Shown here: positions 1 through 5,033 of the stretch, in pieces
Layout: each line of letters begins with the position of its first letter
How positions within the stretch are numbered: position 1 is the first letter of the stretch
Source: a virus
Reading direction: 5' to 3' (one strand)
Length of the DNA: 22,458 bases
Virus record (IMG/VR): IMGVR_UViG_3300042860_001281
Span: 1-22,458 of that record
The notes under the pieces: generated by a model
Databases searched by the model: none
What the model saw: the letters and a program-made list of their open reading frames with translations, nothing else
Told to the model about the DNA's origin: nothing
Made by a program: the position numbers and the translations under genes

Positions 1-41
1 GGGCCGTGTCCTGAACCCATCACCAAGAAAGTAGGCCCCCC

Positions 42-464
42 TTGAAGCTCTCCGAATACCGTGCCGCCCATCCTCTCGCGTCCGCCGTCCATTCCCAACT
101 AGGCCGTCCGCCCGTCTCCGAATTGCTCGACACTCTCCGGGACGTTTCCGAGCATGGCGCGGACTCCGGATTCCCCGGATTCACCTACTACACCGATACC
201 GTCTCTTTCGCCAAGCGGCACCGTGCGACCATCCTTGAATCCCTCCGGGAGTTTGCTTCCGACATGGGCGAGCGGGATCCGGTAGCCCTGGTCATGGGGT
301 TCCGCTGCGTGAAGCAAGCCGACGTTTCCCCTGAAGCCGTCTCGGTAGCTCTTTACGGGGACCGGATTCCCCCAGGCGTTTCCGCTAATGACGTGGATGC
401 CGTCCTGAACGGTATCGCTTGGTACGCCCTGGAATCGGTCGCACACATTGTCTCGGATCGTTGA
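42..464 (+). CDS. Hypothetical early-region protein (TTG start)
   Basis: This 140-residue ORF matches no family I recognise. An in-frame TGA at 12-14 excludes an upstream start, and the only usable start is TTG at 42. It lies 6 nt after the purine-rich block CAAGAAAGTAGG (24-35), which recurs before the gene at 1281. The composition looks like a soluble globular protein, with no signal peptide, membrane segment or clear motif. The hexamer ATTCCC falls in this gene in three different reading frames (91, 170, 366), so that repeat is not a protein feature. Codon use matches the other small genes here. The ORF is probably real; its function is unknown. Confidence 0.6.
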   Translation: MKLSEYRAAHPLASAVHSQLGRPPVSELLDTLRDVSEHGADSGFPGFTYYTDTVSFAKRHRATILESLREFASDMGERDPVALVMGFRCVKQADVSPEAVSVALYGDRIPPGVSANDVDAVLNGIAWYALESVAHIVSDR

Positions 465-487
465 TATCCTCACCAACGGAACACCCA

Positions 488-736
488 ATGATTCCCTTCC
501 CGTCCCTGACAATCTCCGCCAGGATCGCCCGAATCGTCGCAATGGTTGACCGAGGCGAATGGAAGCATTCCCGGATTCCCGCCTACCGGATCCTTTCGGA
601 ATGCGAACGCCTGACCGAGGGCCGCGCCGTTTCCCTCCTGACTGACTCCGAGCGTCAATGGCTCACCGGGGTCATCGTTTGGATATCCGAGACGCTTGAG
701 GATGCCGCAAGGGGGGAAGGGGTTTACCTGGAGTGA
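488..736 (+). CDS. Hypothetical protein, 82 aa
   Basis: ATG at 488 gives an 82-residue protein. The frame is open further upstream, but that would overlap the previous gene, and the stretch from 488 reads as the natural N-terminus (MIPFPSLTISARIARIV). The second half is rich in Glu, Arg and Leu and probably helical (residues about 30-80). No known domain is recognised. It is followed by a 107-nt non-coding gap holding the first structured element. Its function is unknown; early T7-like phage genes in this position are often small host-takeover proteins, but nothing here shows that. Confidence 0.6.
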   Translation: MIPFPSLTISARIARIVAMVDRGEWKHSRIPAYRILSECERLTEGRAVSLLTDSERQWLTGVIVWISETLEDAARGEGVYLE

Positions 737-740
737 TTCC

Positions 741-812
741 CCGCCGCCCGAAACCGGCATGTAGTGCCGCCGGTCGATCCGGAGCGTAATTCCGGATCCT
801 GATGATGGGCAG
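741..812 (+). promoter_or_regulatory. Structured two-hairpin leader element, copy 1
   Basis: The conserved opening CCGCCGCCCGAAAC (741-754) leads into hairpin P1 (ACCGGC 753-758 with GCCGGT 769-774). One unpaired C (775) follows, then hairpin P2 (GATCCGGA 776-783 with TCCGGATC 791-798) around the loop GCGTAAT, then the conserved tail CTGATGATGGGCAG (799-812). It lies in the gap before the gene at 844, whose GTG follows a purine-rich stretch (826-837). The second copy at 1166-1252 keeps loop, spacer and tail but changes both stems in a compensatory way, which points to an RNA structure. The function is not shown. Antitermination, attenuation or translational control are candidates. Confidence 0.7.
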
Positions 813-843
813 TTATTCCCAGCTTGAAGGAAGGTAGAGCCAA

Positions 844-1161
844 GTGAGAACCGTAACCGCCTACACATGCTCCTCCGCGTATGAGATTCCCGAGGAGTGC
901 GTTCGGGATATCTGCCGTCCTGGCCGGAACGATGGAGCGGTCGCGTCCTGGGCCATCCGGATCGACTGGGATTCCCTTGCGGATCCCGCGACCATCCGCG
1001 CCGAGCTGGATGAGGTTGGCGCATGGTCCGAGGATGACCTGCTGGACGATGACGAGAACCGATGCCGGTTCGTTTGGGTACTGGCCTGGAACGTCCACGA
1101 TGAGCAGCGGGGGGACGATGCCATCATCGTCCGACACCTTCCCCGGGATGGCCTGACCTGA
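844..1161 (+). CDS. Hypothetical acidic protein, 105 aa
   Basis: GTG at 844 is preceded by GGAAGGTAGAG, a plausible ribosome binding site. The product is strongly acidic: by my count 23 Asp/Glu against 11 Arg, with no Lys. There is an acidic patch around residues 57-67 (SEDDLLDDDE) and four Cys residues in the first half and middle. No family is recognised. Small acidic early proteins of T7-like phages can be DNA mimics that block restriction enzymes, as T7 Ocr is, but that is only an analogy. The gene lies between the two copies of the structured element, so both it and the next gene have such a leader. Confidence 0.6.
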   Translation: MRTVTAYTCSSAYEIPEECVRDICRPGRNDGAVASWAIRIDWDSLADPATIRAELDEVGAWSEDDLLDDDENRCRFVWVLAWNVHDEQRGDDAIIVRHLPRDGLT

Positions 1162-1165
1162 CCTA

Positions 1166-1252
1166 CCGCCGCCCGAAACGGTCCCGAGGATTCCCCAGCG
1201 GATCCCGGGGCCGTCCGGCGGGAGCGTCATTCCCGCCGCTGATGATGGGCAG
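1166..1252 (+). promoter_or_regulatory. Structured two-hairpin leader element, copy 2
   Basis: This copy has the same opening CCGCCGCCCGAAAC (1166-1179). P1 pairs ACGGTCCC (1178-1185) with GGGGCCGT (1207-1214), with one G-U pair, and can extend through GGAT 1188-1191 with ATCC 1202-1205. One unpaired C (1215) separates it from P2, CGGCGGGA (1216-1223) with TCCCGCCG (1231-1238), which closes the loop GCGTCAT. The tail CTGATGATGGGCAG (1239-1252) is identical to copy 1. Stem sequences differ completely from copy 1 while pairing is kept. It leads into CAAGAAAGTAGG (1262-1273) and the ATG at 1281. Confidence 0.7.
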
Positions 1253-1280
1253 ATTCCCCAGCAAGAAAGTAGGAGACACT

Positions 1281-1487
1281 ATGAAGGCGATTATCTACGT
1301 CGAGGTGGACAACCTAGACAAGCTGGAGCGCGTTTGGGATTCCCTCCAGGCATCCGTGGAGTCCCGCGAGGTCTCGGGGTTCTTCACGCTGACCGTCAAT
1401 GGAATGGCTTGTCTCCAGGGTCACCACCGGCGGGACCTGGAGAAGCTGGCGGAAGTGCTTGAGGTTGCGGAAGGGGGTGCCAAGTGA
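1281..1487 (+). CDS. Hypothetical protein, 68 aa
   Basis: ATG at 1281 sits 7 nt after GTAGGAG, a good ribosome binding site; an in-frame upstream start at 1242 would run through the structured element and is rejected. The 68 residues begin with a beta-strand-like MKAIIYVEV and end with a charged helix (RRDLEKLAEVLEVAEGGAK). No family is recognised. Its last codons overlap the next GTG start by 4 nt (GTGA, 1484-1487), so translation is probably coupled. The junction sequence is repeated exactly at the end of the next gene. Confidence 0.65.
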   Translation: MKAIIYVEVDNLDKLERVWDSLQASVESREVSGFFTLTVNGMACLQGHHRRDLEKLAEVLEVAEGGAK

Positions 1488-1690
1488 CTAACCGAGAACG
1501 CGCCGAACGTGCCCAGGTTGCCCTGGTCCGCTACAAGGAACCCGATGCCTTTCCCCCGGACGTTGAGGAGGCCCTGACCGACTTCATCACCGATGCCATG
1601 CATCTGCTGGGCAGGGATGCGGTCCGTGATTCCCTCCGGATGGCCGAGATTCACCACCAGGCCGAGCTTGAGGAAGGGGGTGCCAAGTGA
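1484..1690 (+). CDS. Hypothetical protein, 68 aa
   Basis: The gene starts at GTG 1484 within the GTGA overlap with the upstream gene. It encodes 68 residues, mainly helical and charged, ending EEGGAK, close to the EGGAK ending of the previous protein. That shared ending comes from the duplicated nucleotide junction GGAAGGGGGTGCCAAGTGA, which supplies the ribosome binding site, the start of the next gene and the stop of this one. No known domain is recognised. The function is unknown; the gene belongs to the three-gene coupled cluster 1281-1920. Confidence 0.6.
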   Translation: MTNRERAERAQVALVRYKEPDAFPPDVEEALTDFITDAMHLLGRDAVRDSLRMAEIHHQAELEEGGAK

Positions 1691-1920
1691 AGCTCGTCTC
1701 CTCAGATTCCCGTGGGCTTGCCATCCACGTCACCGGGGCGGAACTGGATTCCCTCCTCTATCTCCTGGGGGAGGGGTGCGAACATCTCTACGCCATCTCG
1801 GGAGACGAGTTGGTTGACTCGGATACCCGGAGGAATGCGCGTACGATGATGCTCCGTGGGGAGCGCATGAGTGCGTCACTTGCGGAGATTCGGGATGACG
1901 CAAGGGCTTCCCTCCGATGA
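1687..1920 (+). CDS. Hypothetical protein, 77 aa
   Basis: GTG at 1687 overlaps the preceding stop (GTGA) and follows the same repeated ribosome binding sequence as the previous junction. The 77-residue protein has a central helix (GAELDSLLYLLGEGCEHLYA) and a basic, Arg-rich C-terminal half. No family is recognised. It is the last gene of the coupled trio. A 40-nt gap separates it from a 32-codon membrane-peptide ORF. Confidence 0.6.
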   Translation: MKLVSSDSRGLAIHVTGAELDSLLYLLGEGCEHLYAISGDELVDSDTRRNARTMMLRGERMSASLAEIRDDARASLR

Positions 1921-1960
1921 GCAATTCCACTCACCGTCCTGAGTAACCTGGACCCACCCA

Positions 1961-2059
1961 ATGGGCACCCTCATCGCCGTCTATTCCCTCCCGGTTGTCC
2001 TGCTGATCCTCTTTGCCATCCTCGGATGGATCCTGGATCCTCCCGACACTCGCCCCTAG
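1961..2059 (+). CDS. Small single-pass membrane peptide, 32 aa
   Basis: An ATG-TAG reading frame encodes 32 residues with a continuous hydrophobic segment (IAVYSLPVVLLILFAILGWI, residues 5-24) followed by a polar tail, DPPDTRP. It looks like a type I or III single-pass membrane peptide. There is no strong ribosome binding site. The evidence is the clean hydrophobic span, the position in an otherwise empty gap, and a hairpin directly after the stop (ACCCGC 2061-2066 with GCGGGT 2074-2079). It could be an inhibitor of a host membrane process or a small holin-like peptide; neither can be shown. A non-functional chance ORF is possible. Confidence 0.4.
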   Translation: MGTLIAVYSLPVVLLILFAILGWILDPPDTRP

Positions 2060-2091
2060 CACCCGCAATTCCCGCGGGTACCATTCTCTTA

Positions 2092-2179
2092 CCTACTTTC
2101 TGCCCCCTCCCAGGATTACGCCCTGGCGAGGGGGTATGTCTTTCCTGGGCTGGGTGGATTCCCGTCAGCGTTTCGGGGG
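2092..2179 (-). promoter_or_regulatory. Possible diverged, inverted copy of the two-hairpin element
   Basis: Read on the minus strand, this stretch has the landmarks of the two plus-strand elements in the same order. These are CCCCCGAAAC (2170-2179), a small stem (GCT/AGC plus GGG/CCC, 2149-2169), a strong hairpin with loop GCGTAAT (loop at 2115-2121), then GGGGGCAG and AGAAAGTAGG (2092-2107). The stem lengths and linker differ from copies 1 and 2. No convincing minus-strand gene follows, so this may instead be a plus-strand terminator whose loop happens to complement that of copy 1. Confidence 0.35.
2103..2134 (+). terminator. Strong hairpin, probable transcription terminator
   Basis: CCCCCTC (2103-2109) pairs with GAGGGGG (2128-2134), and CCAGG (2110-2114) with CCTGG (2122-2126), with one bulged C and a 7-nt loop ATTACGC. 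This is a 12-bp GC-rich stem. On the plus strand it is followed by TATGTCTTTCC, only a weak T-tract. It separates the first gene cluster from the gene at 2257 and is followed by a sigma70-like promoter, which fits an operon boundary. The same DNA can also be read as the inverted structured element. Confidence 0.5.
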
Positions 2180-2218
2180 TGCCGTAGGTGAATTGAGGGA
2201 AAGTTCCTGATTCCCCTC

Positions 2219-2247
2219 TTGACTTGATGTCTCTAGGTGGTGACAAT
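2219..2247 (+). promoter_or_regulatory. Candidate sigma70-type promoter
   Basis: TTGACT (2219-2224) and GACAAT (2242-2247) are separated by exactly 17 nt, a good match in spacing and sequence to a bacterial -35/-10 promoter. Transcription would start near 2253-2254, just before ATG 2257. It lies directly downstream of the terminator-like hairpin. T7-like phages transcribe early genes with host RNA polymerase, so a host promoter upstream of the lysogeny and RNA polymerase genes is expected. Confidence 0.5.
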
Positions 2248-2256
2248 TCCCCGCGC

Positions 2257-2442
2257 ATGACCGTGTACGAGACGAGAGCGGTGCTGTACCGGCGGATCGC
2301 CGAGCTTGAACGCCTGGTGGATTCCCTCCGGGAGGCCCTCAATTCCCCCAAGGAGCGCAAGGATGCGGATGCAGGATCTTCAGGTGGATGTGGCGGTGGA
2401 GTACCTCAGGGCGAGGGCGAGGGCGGAAGCGGGAGCCCTTGA
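2257..2442 (+). CDS. Hypothetical small coiled-coil protein, 61 aa
   Basis: ATG at 2257 was chosen over ATG 2227 because a sigma70-like promoter at 2219-2247 would place the transcript start after 2227. Residues about 5-36 form a charged heptad-like helix (RIAELERLVDSLREALNSPK). The last 26 residues are low-complexity Gly/Ser-rich and lie wholly inside the overlap with the next gene, so they may have arisen by loss of an earlier stop. The protein could be an N-terminal part of the next ORF separated by a frameshift, since both are helical and rich in Leu, Arg and Glu. Function unknown. Confidence 0.4.
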   Translation: MTVYETRAVLYRRIAELERLVDSLREALNSPKERKDADAGSSGGCGGGVPQGEGEGGSGSP

Positions 2443-2593
2443 CGTCCATCCGGACTCCATCATGCTGAACAAGGCGGCTGACCTCCTGGTCTCCCAGAAG
2501 GAAGCTCTTGCTTCCCTGCGTGAGCTGAAGGAAAGGATCGTTTCCCTCCAGCGCCAGGTTGCCGAGTACGAGTGCAGGGAGATCCAGGGATGA
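2363..2593 (+). CDS. Hypothetical helical protein, 76 aa
   Basis: ATG 2363 has an AAGGAG ribosome binding site (2350-2355) 7 nt upstream, better than the further in-frame start at 2306. The product is almost entirely helical with a predicted coiled coil in residues 45-72 (SLRELKERIVSLQRQVAEYE). It overlaps the upstream ORF by 80 nt and the downstream gene by 4 nt (ATGA, 2590-2593). No domain is recognised. The codon pattern in this frame, with high C/G in third positions, supports it over the competing frame between 2363 and 2442. Confidence 0.6.
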   Translation: MRMQDLQVDVAVEYLRARARAEAGALDVHPDSIMLNKAADLLVSQKEALASLRELKERIVSLQRQVAEYECREIQG

Positions 2594-2928
2594 TCCGGCG
2601 TCGTGTTGCACGGCTGACCCGGGATTATGGGTTGGACCCTGAAACCCAGAATCTCGAGGATGGCACCCGGAAATGGCCTACCGTTCGGTCTTTGTACGGG
2701 TACAATTCCCTCGAACGTCGCCTCGAGCGCCGGGTCATCCGGGGCTTGCTTGCGAACCCGTATTCCCGGGAGTTCCGTTTGGTGGGCCTGGACCAGTCCT
2801 TGGGGTCCGGATGGCGGGAGCAGCTTGATCGAAAGAGGCTTCGGGCCGTGCAGTACCTCGTCTGCGAGTCATGCGTGGGGGTGTCCCTGCGGCTCATGGG
2901 CGACACAATGATCGTGAGGGTCGCATGA
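2590..2928 (+). CDS. Hypothetical basic protein, 112 aa
   Basis: ATG 2590 overlaps the upstream stop (ATGA), supporting it over the longer in-frame extension from 2572. The 112-residue protein is Arg-rich throughout (for example RRRVARLTR near the N-terminus and LERRLERRVIRGLL in the middle) and ends with a probable beta segment (SLRLMGDTMIVRVA). The basic composition suggests nucleic-acid binding, which is inference only. The final ATGA at 2925-2928 couples it to the next reading frame. Confidence 0.6.
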   Translation: MIRRRVARLTRDYGLDPETQNLEDGTRKWPTVRSLYGYNSLERRLERRVIRGLLANPYSREFRLVGLDQSLGSGWREQLDRKRLRAVQYLVCESCVGVSLRLMGDTMIVRVA

Positions 2929-3350
2929 GGATTCTTGTCTCTTCCCTTCGGTTCCGCTGGGTGCATCTCGACCTCGAGACTCTTCCCGGACCGCAACTGT
3001 ACCTCAACGTCTTCCGTAAGTGGGACTTCTTCATGGACTTGCGGATGTCTCGTCGGTATGATCGTTCCCATGAGCAACGCCAAGAAGCTGCTGGGGGTGA
3101 TCCGCGTCCTTCGCTCGGTGGATCCGGAGATGCCGCTCCTGTATGCGGGGATCTTCATGGAGGTGGGTGTGAGGAGTCCGCATCCCTACATGCTGAACGA
3201 GGTCCCGGAGACCTTCGGGGTGAGCAGGGCGACCGCCAGCCGTGCCCATGCCTACCTGTCGAGCTACCTGGTGAACACGGGGCTCACCAAGAGGCCGGGG
3301 CTTGGCCTGATCCGCAGCGAGGCAAGTCCCGAGAACCGGCGGTGTCTTGA
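2925..3350 (+). CDS. Uncertain ORF with large overlap into the MarR-like gene
   Basis: ATG 2925 overlaps the preceding stop (ATGA), a strong start signal. The first 45 residues look like a real protein (MRILVSSLRFRWVHLDLETL, then a WDFFMDLRMSRRYD block). Past about residue 46 the frame runs through the MarR-like gene for nearly 300 nt and becomes Gly/Glu/Pro-rich, typical of an out-of-frame shadow. The genuine product may therefore be a short peptide that lost its stop, or one part of an overlapping pair. Function unknown. Confidence 0.35.
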   Translation: MRILVSSLRFRWVHLDLETLPGPQLYLNVFRKWDFFMDLRMSRRYDRSHEQRQEAAGGDPRPSLGGSGDAAPVCGDLHGGGCEESASLHAERGPGDLRGEQGDRQPCPCLPVELPGEHGAHQEAGAWPDPQRGKSREPAVS

Positions 3351-3417
3351 GCTGACCCTGACTGCCAAGGGGAAGGCCGTGTACGAGCAGGTGATGAACG
3401 CACTCGAAAGGAAGTAG
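3070..3417 (+). CDS. MarR-like winged-helix regulator
   Basis: The 115-residue product reads as a compact MarR-type winged helix. Helical segment MPLLYAGIFMEVG (residues 20-32) is followed by the recognition helix region FGVSRATASRAHAYLSSYL (about 48-66). The wing follows (LGLIRSEASPENRRCLELT, with the PENRR turn typical of MarR proteins) and then a final helix LTAKGKAVYEQVMNALERK. MarR proteins bind DNA as dimers. ATG 3058 is an alternative start adding four residues; neither has a strong ribosome binding site. Its place 560 nt upstream of the integrase suggests a role in the lysis-lysogeny choice, by inference. The protein lacks the N-terminal dimerisation extension of full-length MarR proteins, as phage versions often do. 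Confidence 0.75.
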   Translation: MSNAKKLLGVIRVLRSVDPEMPLLYAGIFMEVGVRSPHPYMLNEVPETFGVSRATASRAHAYLSSYLVNTGLTKRPGLGLIRSEASPENRRCLELTLTAKGKAVYEQVMNALERK

Positions 3418-3426
3418 AGGAACGAC

Positions 3427-3972
3427 ATGAAGTGGATCGTGATGGCATGGCAGAGCTGTGATCGGCAGAAGATGGACATTCCAATTCCGGGCCTGACCAA
3501 GTACCTCCAGGACAGGTGGCCGTCATCCGCGCCGTTGGAGCGCAGGGACAGGTTCATGGCTGAGGTCGAGAAGGCCCTCGGTTGTGAGGAACCGTTTGAG
3601 ATCGGGGACGACTGCATCAAGACGACGTTTCTGGATATCTATTCCCACACCGCGGTCTTCCCGGAGAGCAAGGCCCCGGTACTGGAGTACAACGACCGCG
3701 ACGAGGACATGCCGTGGGTGTGGAAAGGCGACTCTTCCGAAAAGGACTGGAAGTATGGGGGGACGGTCTTCGAGGTGCAGGAGTGCTCCAACCTCGACGA
3801 GGCCCGCCGGGCTGCCAAGTCTCTTGACAAGCGGTGCGAGAAGGACGCTTCGGACAAGACGGACATTGAGGCCGAGGATGCCCTCAAGCGCCTTGAGCAG
3901 CATTGGGGCAACCTGATGGACAAGGTCCCCGGCCTTCCGGTTCCACGCGAGTTCCCCGAGAAGGTGGCCTGA
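3427..3972 (+). CDS. Hypothetical protein, 181 aa
   Basis: ATG 3427 follows AGAGGA (spacing 7). The product is acidic and rich in charged residues, with several Trp residues (DEDMPWVWKG near residue 95) and a long charged helix at about 130-165. No signal peptide, membrane segment or known motif is seen. The stop at 3970-3972 is followed 2 nt later by the integrase ATG, so the two are probably one transcript. It occupies the position where an excisionase or immunity protein might sit, but it is too long and has no helix-turn-helix that I can see. Function unknown. Confidence 0.65.
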   Translation: MKWIVMAWQSCDRQKMDIPIPGLTKYLQDRWPSSAPLERRDRFMAEVEKALGCEEPFEIGDDCIKTTFLDIYSHTAVFPESKAPVLEYNDRDEDMPWVWKGDSSEKDWKYGGTVFEVQECSNLDEARRAAKSLDKRCEKDASDKTDIEAEDALKRLEQHWGNLMDKVPGLPVPREFPEKVA

Positions 3973-3974
3973 CC

Positions 3975-5033
3975 ATGCCGGTGACCAAGCGAAACAACTC
4001 ATGGCAGGCGTCGGTGATGCACGGCGGCAAGCGTGTGCGCTACTCCTTCAGGACCGAGCAGGAGGCCCGGGTGTGGGAGAAGGAGGCGGAGCTTGCGGTG
4101 GTGAAGGGGATCTCCCCGCCGCCCAGGGAGATGGTCGAGACTCCCTCGGGGAAGGTCTTGAGGCCCCTGATCGAGCTCTACCGCCTGACCCACCAGACCC
4201 GGTGGGCGTCGTGCTGGAGCGATGCGATGACCGAGCTCGGGCTGCGGGTCACCAAGGAGCTCGGTGAGGACACCGACGTCTCCACCATCGACTTCGGGAG
4301 GATCGCGTCCTGGATCGGTGACCTCCGCAAGGAGGGCCTGACGCAGGCGACGATCAACCGCAGGCTGTCCGCGCTTTCCACCATGCTCACGGTGGCGAGG
4401 CGGATGGGATGGATCTCGGAGAAGCCCCAGATCCCTCTCTCGAAGGAGGCCCGCACGGAGCGGCGCTACCTCACCTTCGAGGAGGAGCGGATGATCCTGT
4501 CTCAGCTCGAGGGCCGGCGCGAGTGGGGACTGGTGGTGGTGGCTGCGGACACGGGGCTCCGCATCGGGGAGCTGGTCTCCCTGAAGTGGCGCTCGGTGAG
4601 GCCCGAGAGCGTGACGGTGGAGAAGTCAAAGAACGGGAGTGCCCGGACGGTCCCGCTGACCAAGCGTTCCCGCGAGGTCATCATGGGGATTCCCCGGGAT
4701 GGCGATGGCCCGTTCTGCGGGATGAACCCCCATGAGGCCAGCCGGCGGTTCAAGGCTGCTGCCGTGGCGGCGGGGATCCTGGACAAGGGTGTCGTCTTCC
4801 ATTCCCTGCGGCACACCTGCGCCTCGAGGCTGGTGCAGGCGGGGGTGGACCTGATGCGGGTGAAGACCTGGATGGGGCACAAGGCGGTGGCGACGACCTT
4901 GATCTATGCCCACCTCGCTCCGCAGTCGCTATCGGACGTTGTGTCACGGTTGGATGAGTGCATCGGAGAGAAAATCTCCTGCGAAATCGGTGACACAATC
5001 TGTGGCAGAATTGGCACACTTTCGGCGGGGTGA
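3975..5033 (+). CDS. int: Tyrosine recombinase (phage integrase)
   Basis: This 352-residue enzyme carries out site-specific integration and excision at attP/attB. The N-terminal part (residues 7-45, SWQASVMHGGKRVRYSF) resembles the arm-binding domain, and residues about 65-160 fit the SAM-like core-binding domain. The catalytic domain has the expected set: R196 in DTGLRIGEL, K219 in SKNGSARTVPL, H276 and R279 in HSLRHT, H302 in MGHK, and nucleophile Y311 in TTLIYAHL. All are present, so the enzyme should be active. Its 3' end contains candidate arm sites and is followed by the tRNA-Leu attachment core, the usual int-attP arrangement. The int-RNA polymerase order matches integrase-carrying marine T7-like phages. 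Confidence 0.96.
   Translation: MPVTKRNNSWQASVMHGGKRVRYSFRTEQEARVWEKEAELAVVKGISPPPREMVETPSGKVLRPLIELYRLTHQTRWASCWSDAMTELGLRVTKELGEDTDVSTIDFGRIASWIGDLRKEGLTQATINRRLSALSTMLTVARRMGWISEKPQIPLSKEARTERRYLTFEEERMILSQLEGRREWGLVVVAADTGLRIGELVSLKWRSVRPESVTVEKSKNGSARTVPLTKRSREVIMGIPRDGDGPFCGMNPHEASRRFKAAAVAAGILDKGVVFHSLRHTCASRLVQAGVDLMRVKTWMGHKAVATTLIYAHLAPQSLSDVVSRLDECIGEKISCEIGDTICGRIGTLSAG

Noticed and set aside
741-1273. Glutamine riboswitch or downstream-peptide motif, suggested by GAAAGTAGG near the leaders
   Set aside because: The other conserved blocks of those RNAs, such as the GUUCA part and its junction, are not seen.
1917-1946. Nine-codon ORF starting in the stop of the previous gene (ATGA)
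   Set aside because: Too short to support. It may be a minigene, but nothing besides the overlap speaks for it.
1971-2360. Minus-strand ORF starting after the inverted element (MVPAGIAGARG)
   Set aside because: Low-complexity Arg/Gly composition and opposite a better membrane-peptide frame. There is no independent support.
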